Origin: Halorubrum sodomense
GTDB taxonomy: Archaea > Halobacteriota > Halobacteria > Halobacteriales > Haloferacaceae
Length of the DNA: 64,000 nucleotides
Assembly: GCF_900111935.1 (NCBI RefSeq)
Contig: NZ_FOYN01000004.1
Location: 124,001 to 188,000 of the forward strand
Direction: 5' to 3'
Positions within the stretch are counted from its first letter, which is position 1; the number at the start of each line of letters is the position of its first letter. Of this stretch, positions 7,678-15,778 are shown in pieces. Under the pieces are notes generated by a model. That model saw only the letters and a program-made list of their open reading frames with translations. It was not told the origin of the DNA and ran no database searches. Both the position numbers and the translations under genes were made by a program.

Positions 7678-8844
7678 ATGTCCTCTAAACCAAACAATCG
7701 AGACGATGTACGAGTCCCGAAGTATACCCGGGAAGAAATGAACGTTGGAACAGTCAGCGATACGCTCCGGGGAGAACTGAACAAAAATCAGTTCACTCTC
7801 TACAAGGACTGGCAACTCGCGGTCCTCCGGTGGGCGTTCGACCGTGGACGCCGGCCGAGTCGACGGAAGGGCTACGCGAGGAACTCCATGCCCCACATCA
7901 AGAGCGCAGTAGAGCGGTTCAGCGTGTGGCTCTACACAGAGTGTGGATTCACCGTTGAGTTCACGGAAGAACACCTCGACGACTACTGGTACTACCAGCT
8001 TGGGCGGGACACGAAGCTCGACAGCAAGCGTCGAGAGCTGTTGAACGTTAGGCTCGTCCTCAAGCAGAGGGGGAAAGAGTGGAAGATTCCGGAGAGCGAG
8101 GAAATCTATCGGGACATCGCCGAGGAGGAAGCCGACCCGGGATTCAGAGACTGGTACCGTGACTACGAGCTGAAGGATATCAAGGCAGCATCTCTGGACC
8201 TCCACACGACCCCAGACCGAAAGAAGCTCTCCGAGGGAGAAATTGAGGAGTGGGGAGCGTACCTCGCTCAACGGCTTGAAAAGCCGAAGAACAAACTCAC
8301 TGATGAGGACTGGGAGGCCGAAAGTTGGAAGGTTCCAAGCCTTGTGTACGTGTCGTGCGACATTGGTCTACGCCCCTGTGAGGTGACCCGGGCACAGGTC
8401 TACTGGGCAGATATCGAGGGTGCCAGCAAGCCGTACATTCGAATTCCACGGAAAGAGGATTCGAAGCTGGGCAAGAAGAACCGCAACTGTCGGCTGAGCG
8501 TTGAGGCTGCAAAGATTCTCGAACGTTGGATAGACGAGCGCGAGACGCTACCAGAGTACAAGGACACAGATGCCCTCTGGCTCACGAGTGAGGGGAACCG
8601 ATACGTGAGCAGCACGCTCCGTCGCACGGTCATGATTCCGCTTCAGCGAGAGGCCGGCATCAACATCGACAAGCGCGAGAACGGCTGGTACATGATTCGA
8701 CGTGGACTCGGAACTGACATCGTCAACAAGGGCGGCGACATCAGTCTCCTGATGCAGCAGCTCCGCATCGACCGCTACGAGACCGCCTTGCGATACGTCC
8801 AGAATGCGGACAAGGCCTCTGAAGACTACTTCGACGTGCGGTAA
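7678..8844 (+). CDS. Tyrosine-type site-specific integrase
   Basis: 388 residues. The N-terminal SAM-like core-binding domain (about 30-150) is followed by a catalytic domain (about 205-385). The box I Arg is in SCDIGLRPCEVTR, the box II segment is MIRRGLGTDIVNKGGD with Arg in place of the usual His of HxxR, and the nucleophile candidate is the Tyr in ALRYVQNAD. A purine-rich GAGGA lies 8 bases before the start. It is 470 bases from a partial tRNA-His that looks like its att half-site, and it is followed by a small winged-helix protein. It is expected to integrate and excise the element. Confidence 0.9.
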   Translation: MSSKPNNRDDVRVPKYTREEMNVGTVSDTLRGELNKNQFTLYKDWQLAVLRWAFDRGRRPSRRKGYARNSMPHIKSAVERFSVWLYTECGFTVEFTEEHLDDYWYYQLGRDTKLDSKRRELLNVRLVLKQRGKEWKIPESEEIYRDIAEEEADPGFRDWYRDYELKDIKAASLDLHTTPDRKKLSEGEIEEWGAYLAQRLEKPKNKLTDEDWEAESWKVPSLVYVSCDIGLRPCEVTRAQVYWADIEGASKPYIRIPRKEDSKLGKKNRNCRLSVEAAKILERWIDERETLPEYKDTDALWLTSEGNRYVSSTLRRTVMIPLQREAGINIDKRENGWYMIRRGLGTDIVNKGGDISLLMQQLRIDRYETALRYVQNADKASEDYFDVR

Positions 8845-8915
8845 TCGACACGAGTAGGCGACAGCAACTACTACCATGCTTGAGCCACCTTTCCCAGACA
8901 GAGAAGTGACCAAAA

Positions 8916-9176
8916 ATGCCCGAAGGACATCTTACCGTTAGGGATAGAGTGTGGGATGCTGCGTTGACGACGCTCGTTAACCGCGGCAAGTTCAAGTTAA
9001 GCGACCTCTCGTTCGATGAATCACAGACAGCGACTGTGAGAAGGGTTCTGAAGACGATGATAGAATTGGGTTGGCTCAAGAAAGATAGCAAGGGGTCCTC
9101 CATCTATCGGCTTGGACCGAAGGCAGAGCTATTGCTGGACGTAGACGAAGAGATTATCGAGTCGGCAAATTCGTGA
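8916..9176 (+). CDS. Small winged-helix protein, possible excisionase or element regulator
   Basis: 86 residues with a winged-helix core (LSDLSFDESQTATVRRVLKTMIE, then a GWLKKDSKGSSIYRL wing). It is located between the integrase and the att site, the usual place of a recombination directionality factor, and it could instead control integrase expression. Confidence 0.65.
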   Translation: MPEGHLTVRDRVWDAALTTLVNRGKFKLSDLSFDESQTATVRRVLKTMIELGWLKKDSKGSSIYRLGPKAELLLDVDEEIIESANS

Positions 9177-9312
9177 AAACACTCACCACTCTTGCGTAGA
9201 TTATCTTTGGTTTCCTCATATTGGCTTCTGTGACATCTAGGGGCCCCTAAACACTTTTTAGCTCAAATCTATTTTCTCAATCTAACCAAATTTGTATATC
9301 GTTTTACTTTCT

Positions 9313-9355
9313 CCTTGTGGAGGCTGAGACGCGGGTTCGATTCTCGCACCCGGAC
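9313..9355 (+). other. Partial tRNA-His(GTG) 3' half: attachment site (attR-like)
   Basis: The 43 bases contain an anticodon loop TTGTGGA (9315-9321, GTG anticodon), the 3' anticodon-stem strand, a variable loop, a complete T-arm (stem 9331-9335 with 9343-9347 around TTCGATT) and the acceptor 3' strand ACCCGGA followed by C (9355). A C at position 73 is diagnostic of tRNA-His. The sequence upstream cannot complete the anticodon stem, D-arm or acceptor, so it is not a functional gene. This is the pattern left when an integrase inserts at the anticodon-loop region of a tRNA. The intact tRNA-His should lie at the left end of the element on the plus strand, outside the window. Confidence 0.8.
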
Positions 9356-9356
9356 C

Positions 9357-9560
9357 TACACGGCGGAGCCGTGTTGCGTTTTCACCGGTTCTCAATACAA
9401 CGAGAACCATCTGTCTCAAGTCAAAAAGGCGGGTCTCCGGGTGGTTCCCAACCCGTCCGAAGCGTACCCGTCACCGACTCCCGAGAACACCTCATCGGCT
9501 GGAGTAATCGCAGCTTTCGATTACAACGGTAGCGAGGCGAATTCATCCGTTTACCTGAAT
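9357..9560. other. Short intergenic stretch between att site and IS element
   Basis: About 200 bases of intermediate composition. The open frames look spurious. It may contain the original downstream sequence of the tRNA-His gene. Confidence 0.3.
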
Positions 9561-9573
9561 TGAGGCGCTAAGG

Positions 9574-9616
9574 CCCCTTCCTCAACGAACGAGCGAAGAG
9601 AGTGAGTAGGGAGGGG
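9574..9616 (+). repeat. IS left-end hairpin
   Basis: CCCCTTCCT (9574-9582) pairs with AGGGAGGGG (9608-9616) with one G-T wobble, enclosing a 25-base loop. Subterminal hairpins of this type are the recognition sites of IS200/IS605-family transposases. Confidence 0.6.
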
Positions 9617-9714
9617 ATACAGCGCCGCACGGTTCTCAAACACGTTCGACGCTCGGCCCACAGACCCACGCAATCGAAACAACAATACGCATAGATACGC
9701 ATAATACGTATGTA

Positions 9715-9834
9715 GTGAGGCGGAAGAACATCACCATCCGCGAAGACCAAGCCGAGTGGGTCGAGGAGAACCATCTTAACCTCTCGTCGTTCGTTCGCGG
9801 ACAACTTGACGAACTCATCGAAGAACGCTCGTGA
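9715..9834 (+). CDS. Mini ribbon-helix-helix protein upstream of TnpB
   Basis: 39 residues from a GTG start, ending in a TGA that overlaps the tnpB GTG (GTGA). The sequence shows a strand KNITIRED followed by helices WVEENHLNLSSFVRG and LDELIEER, matching a CopG/Arc-type fold. The same small gene precedes tnpB in other haloarchaeal IS elements. It probably represses the element's transcription, by analogy only. Confidence 0.65.
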   Translation: MRRKNITIREDQAEWVEENHLNLSSFVRGQLDELIEERS

Positions 9835-11066
9835 ACTACAACTACAGGTATCGACTCCGACCGTCCGACGCTCTCGAAGAACAGTTAGCGTGGACTGTCG
9901 ATACCTGTAGACAGGTCTACAACCACTTTCTCCACCGACTCAACCGCACCGACGACACCTCGGCGTACTCTGAGCAGAAGCTCCTGCCGAGTCTCAAGAA
10001 GTGGTGGAGCGACCTGAAAGGCGTTCACTCGAAGGTACTACAGAAGGTCGTACAACGGCTGTACGATAACCTCTCGACACTACGAGAGCGCAAAGAGAAG
10101 GGCTACCGCGTCGGGACGCTCAAGTGGAAGGCACCGGGCGAGTACCGCAGTTTCACCTACAGTCAATCCGGCTTCAAGCTCAAGAACACGGGCGGTCGGA
10201 CGCGACTGTGGCTCTCAAAACTCGGAGAAATCCCCCTCACCTTCCACCGCGACCTCCCCGACGACGCTGACATTAAGACCGTCACGGTCAAGCAAGAACC
10301 TACCGGGAAGTGGTACGCCATTCTCGGCATCGAGACGCCCGACGACCCGCCGGAGAAGCCGGAGAATCCCGAGAACTGCGTCGGTATCGACGTGGGGATT
10401 CTCAAGTACGCTCACGACACCGACGGAACCGCCGTCGAATCCCTCGACCTGTCCAACGAACGCGAACGTTTGGAACGCGCACAGCGCGACCTCTCGCGGA
10501 AACAGCACGGGTCGGACAATTGGGAGAAACAGCGTCGGGTTGTGGCAGAACGCCACGCCGAGTTGAAGAACAAGCGCCGCGACTTCCTTCACAAGCTCTC
10601 GAACTACTACGCTCGGGAGTACGACTTGGTGGCCGTCGAGGACTTGGACGCGAAGGGGTTGGTCGAACTACCGGGCAACTCGCGGAACCGGGCAGGTGCG
10701 GCGTGGGGGACGTTCCTGCGGATGCTCAAATACAAGTGCGAACGCGAAGGAACGCACTTCGTTGCTGTGAATCCGCGCGGAACGACGAAAGAGTGTGCGT
10801 CCTGCGGCGTTTCGACCGAGAAACCGTTGTGGGTGCGCGAACACTCCTGCCCGGCGTGTGGGTTCGAGGCCGACAGAGACGCGAATGCGGCGTGGAATAT
10901 TCTTTCTCGCGGTGTGAAGAAGCGGTTAGGAGCGGGACGCTCCGAATCAACGCCTGTGGAGACTGCGCTCCCTGTGTCCTCGGTTGTGGATGCAAAGCGC
11001 GTCGTGGAAACAGGAAGCCCCACCCTCAAGCGCGAGGGCGTCAGCCCGAGCGGTAGGGTGGGGTAG
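9831..11066 (+). CDS. tnpB: TnpB, RNA-guided RuvC-like endonuclease of IS605/IS1341 elements
   Basis: 411 residues, full length for the family. RuvC-I Asp is in VGIDVGILKYA (about residue 186) and RuvC-II Glu in VAVEDLDAKGL (about 270). A zinc finger is formed by CASCG and CPACG (about 323 and 343), and RuvC-III Asp is in EADRDANAAW. All catalytic residues are present, so the nuclease should be active. TnpB proteins use an RNA from the element's right end to cut the empty donor site and promote retention. GTG start overlaps the upstream RHH stop. The C-terminal tail is encoded within the right-end hairpin. Confidence 0.93.
   Translation: MNYNYRYRLRPSDALEEQLAWTVDTCRQVYNHFLHRLNRTDDTSAYSEQKLLPSLKKWWSDLKGVHSKVLQKVVQRLYDNLSTLRERKEKGYRVGTLKWKAPGEYRSFTYSQSGFKLKNTGGRTRLWLSKLGEIPLTFHRDLPDDADIKTVTVKQEPTGKWYAILGIETPDDPPEKPENPENCVGIDVGILKYAHDTDGTAVESLDLSNERERLERAQRDLSRKQHGSDNWEKQRRVVAERHAELKNKRRDFLHKLSNYYAREYDLVAVEDLDAKGLVELPGNSRNRAGAAWGTFLRMLKYKCEREGTHFVAVNPRGTTKECASCGVSTEKPLWVREHSCPACGFEADRDANAAWNILSRGVKKRLGAGRSESTPVETALPVSSVVDAKRVVETGSPTLKREGVSPSGRVG
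11018..11063 (+). ncRNA. Right-end hairpin and probable omega/re-RNA scaffold
   Basis: Perfect 9-base inverted repeat CCCCACCCT (11018-11026) / AGGGTGGGG (11055-11063), overlapping the last tnpB codons. In this family the 3' end of tnpB and adjacent sequence encode the guide RNA scaffold; the guide would start just past the right end of the element (after about 11070). The RNA boundaries are inferred. Confidence 0.5.
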
Positions 11067-11197
11067 TTCACGCGTGAGATGAAGCCGACAACTGAGAATC
11101 TATCCGCGTTCCCGCCCGTACTCGGGCTTGGATACTTGGCTGGCTCGTTCGGGTGTTAAGCCGACACTCAAATCAGCCAGCGTGTCAAGACCCACGT

Positions 11198-12664
11198 ATG
11201 CGCGATCAGCTCCGACGTCATTATCACTCGATTCGCAATCGAATCCTGCGAATTGAACGACGTGAGGTTCACGAGATCCGTCGGTGGCTCGAGGACACGG
11301 AGAATCTGCTTCACTTCTCTGTCGTGGTTATCGTACCGCTTCTCATCGGAGCCATCACGTGGATAGCGAACGTCTCACCGGTCGTGTCCTTTCTCGTTTA
11401 CCCGCCGCTGGCGTCGGGCACATATACGCTGTTTGCTGACCCTGACGGACCGTACTCCTCGCCAACGAAGTTCGTCGGTGGGATGACCGCCGGGGCGCTC
11501 AGCGGATGGTTCGCGCTCGAAATCGGAACGCGGTTCTGGTACCAGACTCCGGCCGAGCAGTTCCAGGTACAGGCTGGCGTGGCTGCGTTCGGTATTTTTC
11601 TCACCGGGATCGTCACGTGGGTCCTCTCACTCGAAGAACCGACGGCGTTTTCGACGGCGCTTCTCGTCCTCGTCACCGGCTCCGACCGGCTGGCGTACGT
11701 CACTGGAATCATCGGAGCGAGTCTACTCATCGCCGGCGCCTTCGTACTCTGGCGGCGGCACTTCTATCACGAGCGCGCCCGCTATCTGTACACGTCCACC
11801 CACGGTGACGATCAGATCCTTGTACCTGTCCGTGGCGAGACGTCCGAGTCACTCGCCCTCTTTGCCGCACGTCTCGCGGCCGCCCACGACGCCAGCAAGG
11901 TCGTTCTCCTGAGAACAGTCAGTGAGGAGGTCATCGAGGAAACCGAAACGATAGTGGCGGCTACTCAACGGGGGACTGTTCCCGAGGCTCCTGAAGAACC
12001 GCCGGACGAAGGCGTAACCCGCGCGGCTGAAGAGTTGGTGACTGAACAGCAACTACAGCGGCTCGAAGGACTCAAAAATCTGGTCGAATCAACCGTCGAC
12101 GTATCGTGTGAGTTCGTGATCGCCGCGGAGGGAAATTCAGCTGGAGAAACCGTCCTCACGACGGCTGAAGAGGAGAACTGTGATCTGATCGTCTGTCCGT
12201 ACGACACCGAAGACGGAGGCCCCAGTCCGTTCGTCAGAACGATCCTGAAGGGTAACACGGACTCGATCGTGTTGCGTTCATCGAACGGACGAACGGAGTG
12301 GCGGCGCATTCTTGTAATGGCCCGCTCGTCAGGAGAACCTGCCAACGCGATGCTTGACTTCGCGGTTCGACTCCTCCCCCCCGACGGGACGATAAGTGCG
12401 TGTACTTGTATTTCACACCAACAGGAGCGTCGGACAGCGGAGATTATGCTTGAGAATCTCGTCGAACAATTTTCGACGGGTATCGAGACTCGCATCAGCG
12501 TCGCGTCTGCCGAAGCGTTCCTCGATCGGAACGCATCCTCGTACGACCTAGCAGTTGTCGGGGCGAGCACCGATCGAAGCGTTCTCTCACGAGTCGTGTC
12601 CATGCCGACATTCGAGCGCATTCAAGAGGTTGACTGTGACGTCGCAATCGTCCATCGAGCATAG
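11198..12664 (+). CDS. HPP-family membrane protein fused to two universal-stress (UspA) domains
   Basis: 488 residues from the ATG at 11198. The N-terminal region has at least four transmembrane helices (about residues 35-200) with the HPP-like stretch YPPLASGTYTLFADPDGPYSSP. Two UspA-like domains follow (about 210-375 and 385-488); the first contains ILVPVRGETSESLALFAARLA. HPP proteins are linked to nitrite or other solute transport; UspA domains commonly bind nucleotides. The fusion suggests a regulated membrane permease. GC is lower than in the core genome. Confidence 0.85.
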   Translation: MRDQLRRHYHSIRNRILRIERREVHEIRRWLEDTENLLHFSVVVIVPLLIGAITWIANVSPVVSFLVYPPLASGTYTLFADPDGPYSSPTKFVGGMTAGALSGWFALEIGTRFWYQTPAEQFQVQAGVAAFGIFLTGIVTWVLSLEEPTAFSTALLVLVTGSDRLAYVTGIIGASLLIAGAFVLWRRHFYHERARYLYTSTHGDDQILVPVRGETSESLALFAARLAAAHDASKVVLLRTVSEEVIEETETIVAATQRGTVPEAPEEPPDEGVTRAAEELVTEQQLQRLEGLKNLVESTVDVSCEFVIAAEGNSAGETVLTTAEEENCDLIVCPYDTEDGGPSPFVRTILKGNTDSIVLRSSNGRTEWRRILVMARSSGEPANAMLDFAVRLLPPDGTISACTCISHQQERRTAEIMLENLVEQFSTGIETRISVASAEAFLDRNASSYDLAVVGASTDRSVLSRVVSMPTFERIQEVDCDVAIVHRA

Positions 12665-12773
12665 AAAGTCGTCTAACCCCGGTTTCACGAACCCTTCTCT
12701 TGGTGGGTTCAAATTGCGATTCGGAACCGTACGCATCAGAAAATTAATCCGACGGCAAAGAATTTCACAACAA

Positions 12774-13433
12774 GTGACCGAATACGACACAGTTCTTTTT
12801 GACAGTGACGGAGTATTAGTTGAGCCACCAACGTATGAAACCAAAGTCGAAGCGACACGAGCGGCTTTCACAGAAGTAGGGGTTAAACGGCCTAAAAACC
12901 ATCATATCGACGAAATAGTGAATGGCACTACGGTCGAACGGCTTCACGAAATATGTGCCGCCTACGAACTTGACGTGAACACATTTTGGGAAGCCCGTGA
13001 GCGTCTCGACGAGGAGTCTCAATTTAAAAAGTTTGAATCAGATTCTCGAACCCGTTACGACGACGTTACGGCTATTTCGGACGTTTCTCAGACCTGTGGC
13101 ATCGTGAGTAACAACCATCACAGTACGATTGAATTCGTGATGGATTTTTTCGACCTACAATCCACATTCGACACCTATTATGGGCGTGAGAAGACGGTGG
13201 AGAGCCTCGACTACAAGAAACCAAACACGCATTATCTCGACTTGGCGCTGTCGGAACTCGGCGGAGAATCCGCGCTCTACGTCGGTGATAGCGAGCACGA
13301 CGTGATAGCCGCTCATCAAGCGGGTATGGACTCGGTGTTCGTTCGCAGACCCCATTGTACGGACGTGACCCTTTCGACCACCCCCACGTATGAGATAAAT
13401 AATCTACACGAAATACCCGAGATAGTGGGTTGA
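12774..13433 (+). CDS. HAD-superfamily hydrolase, phosphoglycolate-phosphatase-like
   Basis: 219 residues from a GTG at 12774. Motif I is VLFDSDGVLV (nucleophile Asp of FDSD), motif II is the Ser of GIVSNNH, motif III the Lys of LDYKKPNTHY, and motif IV is YVGDSEHDV. A helical cap domain occupies about 20-85. Substrate is unknown; small phosphate esters such as phosphoglycolate are usual. AT-rich compared with the core, so probably acquired. Confidence 0.85.
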   Translation: MTEYDTVLFDSDGVLVEPPTYETKVEATRAAFTEVGVKRPKNHHIDEIVNGTTVERLHEICAAYELDVNTFWEARERLDEESQFKKFESDSRTRYDDVTAISDVSQTCGIVSNNHHSTIEFVMDFFDLQSTFDTYYGREKTVESLDYKKPNTHYLDLALSELGGESALYVGDSEHDVIAAHQAGMDSVFVRRPHCTDVTLSTTPTYEINNLHEIPEIVG

Positions 13434-13541
13434 TCTCGCTGTGAACTACCCCTGTACTCATCGAAGCGACTCACCGCCTCGAGGCGAAACGACGTCAGTC
13501 GATTACGGGATGAAACAGCGGTCCGCAGCCGTGGGTAGCGG

Positions 13542-14402
13542 TCAGGGGAACTCCTCCGGGCTGGAACTGCTGGATCGATAGCGCTCCGACAGGGGTTCAA
13601 TCGGTGTTCTGGGGGTCATCGAGCGCCCGTACAGACCGATCAAAACAACGGCGATCAGCCACCATGTTCCAGAACCGACGACGAACGCCACCGGCAGTAT
13701 TTCCTCTGCCATTCCACCGGAACCTTCCAGAACGCTTCCGACGTTGATCGCGGCATGTAAGAACACAGCAGGGATCACTCCGCCGTCGGTGAGGTTGACA
13801 AGCGCACCGAGGACAGTTGACGCACCCAAAACGAAGGTCGTGTATTCCACAAGGAACAGCGGATCAAGAGTGAAGTTCGGGTGTCCGAAAAACAGGGGGA
13901 GATGCCACACCCACCACAGCACTCCGACGGCGAGACTCGCCGTTAGAACCGATAGCCGCTCTTGGAACCGTGGTTGGAGAAATCCACGCCACCCGAACTC
14001 CTCAACACCCCCGAAAAGGACGACGTTGAGTACGAAGAATCCGAACAGTAGAGATAGCGGGGCAGGCGGTGCGTAGCGTACTGATCCGCCGCTGAGCGCG
14101 GCGAGTACCGGCTGGAGTTCCCCGACGACGACCGGGAGGGATACCGCGCCGAGGTACACCCACACCGGAAACCGCCACTGAAGTGCCCGCCCGAGCCAAT
14201 CTCGGGTCGGGATGTCACTCGCCCAGACGACGAGTACCGCTCCGACCGGGAGACCCCACTGTCGCGGGAACGTGTTGATGTAGACCGGCAAGGTCTCCCA
14301 TAAGCCCATTACGTAGTAGATCGCGTCCCACGACCACGACCAACTGAACACGATGAGGAGGAACGCCGGAACACGGTGTGTGTCGACCCAGGATTGGATC
14401 AT
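13542..14402 (-). CDS. CPBP-family intramembrane metalloprotease
   Basis: 286 residues with about eight transmembrane helices. Motif 1 is EEFGWRGFLQPR (EExxxR, about residue 135), motif 2 is WWVWHLPLFF (His about 165), and a later His is in AVFLHAAINV. These make up the CPBP/Abi intramembrane glutamate protease site. Substrate unknown; relatives include CAAX processing enzymes and bacteriocin immunity proteins. The start at 14402 avoids nine extra polar residues before the first helix. Confidence 0.85.
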   Translation of the reverse strand: MIQSWVDTHRVPAFLLIVFSWSWSWDAIYYVMGLWETLPVYINTFPRQWGLPVGAVLVVWASDIPTRDWLGRALQWRFPVWVYLGAVSLPVVVGELQPVLAALSGGSVRYAPPAPLSLLFGFFVLNVVLFGGVEEFGWRGFLQPRFQERLSVLTASLAVGVLWWVWHLPLFFGHPNFTLDPLFLVEYTTFVLGASTVLGALVNLTDGGVIPAVFLHAAINVGSVLEGSGGMAEEILPVAFVVGSGTWWLIAVVLIGLYGRSMTPRTPIEPLSERYRSSSSSPEEFP

Positions 14403-14610
14403 GGCGAGATCAAAACCACGTACCCTCACAGCGTCCGTTGCTAGGTTTGAAATATAGTTCTTCGCAAGTTCCGTACAAAAGCCCGCAGGTAAATCGGCTA
14501 CTAACAGATATCTGGTAGAGATACCCTACTGTATCTCGCATGACCTTCCGGAAATTTCTCTCATATCTGGATATCATTTACGAGTGAATTTACTATAACG
14601 TAGGTGTGTA

Positions 14611-14624
14611 CGCCCGCGACACTA
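14611..14624 (+). repeat. Left 14-base direct repeat flanking the toxin-antitoxin module
   Basis: CGCCCGCGACACTA, identical to 15431-15444. The two copies bracket the DUF433/PIN-like module and nothing else. Confidence 0.7.
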
Positions 14625-14696
14625 CCGGGCGAGAATCTACTAGTAGGCTCGGTGGACGTGGAACCGGCCGTGTGAGCGACGAGTGACTGCCGAAAA

Positions 14697-14705
14697 GATA
14701 TAAAC
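14697..14705 (+). promoter_or_regulatory. TATA box of the DUF433/PIN-like operon
   Basis: GATATAAAC about 28 bases before the ATG at 14729, consistent with a leaderless transcript. Confidence 0.6.
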
Positions 14706-14728
14706 GAGAACACGACCAACAGAAGCGT

Positions 14729-15004
14729 ATGAGTATTTCCCGCGACGAGAGAGTCCTCGGGGGGGAACCCCGAATCGAGGGGACGAGAGTCGGCGTCCGG
14801 CACGTCGCGGCCAGGGTCGTCGATAGCGACCGGTCGCCCGCACACGTCGCAGACCAACTCGAACTCTCCCTCTCCGAGGTGTACGAGGCGCTCTCGTACT
14901 ACTACGCGCACGTCGAGGAAATGCGTGAGTTCGAGCGTGAAAACGAGGCTGCCTTCGAGCGAATTCACGAGTCATCGCTGAAGCCGAAGGAAACGATTCA
15001 GTGA
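14729..15004 (+). CDS. DUF433-family antitoxin
   Basis: 91 residues. The N-terminus VLGGEPRIEGTRVGVRHVAA is the DUF433 hallmark, followed by a helix-turn-helix-like segment (SPAHVADQLELSLSEVYEALSYYYAH). DUF433 proteins act as antitoxins of PIN-like (VapC45/DUF5615) toxins. It overlaps the toxin start by four bases (GTGA). Confidence 0.88.
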   Translation: MSISRDERVLGGEPRIEGTRVGVRHVAARVVDSDRSPAHVADQLELSLSEVYEALSYYYAHVEEMREFERENEAAFERIHESSLKPKETIQ

Positions 15005-15369
15005 CAGGAGCGCGGATTCTCTTGGACGAGCACGTCGGGCGAGTGTTCGAGCGCGTGCTCAGCGAACGGGGCTACGAGGTCGAGCAGGCGAAGGACGTGT
15101 TCGGCGAGTTCACGGAAGACGCTGAGTTACTGACGTGGTGCGGCGAGCACGGTGTCGCGCTGATGACGAACAACGCGCGGGACTTCGAGAAACTACACCG
15201 GGAGATCGACCACGCCGGGCTACTGCTCTACTACGATCAGAACCGCCCCGACGAGGATCCGGAAGGAGTAGCGCGAGTCGTGGACGAAGTGTTCACCCAG
15301 TACGGAGCGACGGACATCGAAAACGAGATCGTTGACCTCGACGAGTGGTACGACTGGCTACACGGGTGA
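15001..15369 (+). CDS. DUF5615 PIN-like toxin
   Basis: 122 residues from a GTG overlapping the antitoxin stop. The N-terminus ILLDEHVGRVFERVL carries the first acidic residue of the PIN-like (Mut7-C/DUF5615) site. FTEDAELLTWCGEHG and LMTNNARDFEKLH supply the conserved acidic and T-x-(N/D)-xxDF motif. Expected to be an RNase toxin neutralised by the DUF433 protein. Confidence 0.88.
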   Translation: MTGARILLDEHVGRVFERVLSERGYEVEQAKDVFGEFTEDAELLTWCGEHGVALMTNNARDFEKLHREIDHAGLLLYYDQNRPDEDPEGVARVVDEVFTQYGATDIENEIVDLDEWYDWLHG

Positions 15370-15778
15370 CTGACAGTCAACAGTTCGATGCCCGACTCTA
15401 CAGCGCTACCGCTTTCTGATTCGAAATGTGCGCCCGCGACACTAACGACCGGTCTCATCTCCGGCGGCGTGCCGCGTCGACCGGGAAACCCTCGTGGCGG
15501 GCGGTCGCCTGCGCGGCGACGGGCGGGTCGCGTCTGCGACCGGTGTCACGCGCCTGGGTTCTCCGCGCTGTCATCGCTCCCATCGGGGAGTACTCGGGCG
15601 GGGACTGACGGCGCGCGGAGGGACGTAGCGACCCGAGGGGCTTAACGGTCCTGTTCGGCGGTGAGGGGGTTCCCGTTCCCCGCTCTCGCCCGTCAGCGGT
15701 TCGTCGGCCACGTGGAGCGATCGGTGGTATCGGCGCGTATCCGAACGCACTTACGTCCCTGTCACGGACCCACGCGCA
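15370..15778. other. Intergenic transition from accessory to core DNA, 409 bases
   Basis: Contains the right copy of the direct repeat (15431-15444), then a GC jump into core-like composition from about 15450. Frames here look like spurious high-GC open frames. I see no RNA gene. The asd promoter should lie at its right end. Confidence 0.4.
15431..15444 (+). repeat. Right 14-base direct repeat flanking the toxin-antitoxin module
   Basis: CGCCCGCGACACTA, exact copy of 14611-14624. The flanking sequences beyond the repeats differ. Confidence 0.7.

Larger units (their letters stand above)
9561..11075 (+). mobile_element. TnpB-only IS605/IS1341-type insertion sequence
   Basis: It comprises a left-end hairpin (9574-9616), a small ribbon-helix-helix gene, an intact tnpB, and a right-end hairpin overlapping the tnpB 3' end (11018-11063). 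No HUH transposase TnpA is present, so movement would need one in trans. Ends are approximate, set just outside the hairpins; this family makes no target duplication, so they cannot be fixed without an empty-site comparison. Confidence 0.75.
14403..14728. other. Intergenic region with divergent promoters, 326 bases
   Basis: AT-rich left part (about 14440-14600) probably holds the CPBP promoter on the minus strand. The right part contains the direct repeat at 14611 and the TATA box of the toxin-antitoxin operon. I found no gene. Confidence 0.4.

Noticed and set aside
9357-9563. Open frame running through the tRNA-His fragment to 9563.
   Set aside because: It begins in the tRNA remnant and shows no domain or haloarchaeal codon pattern.
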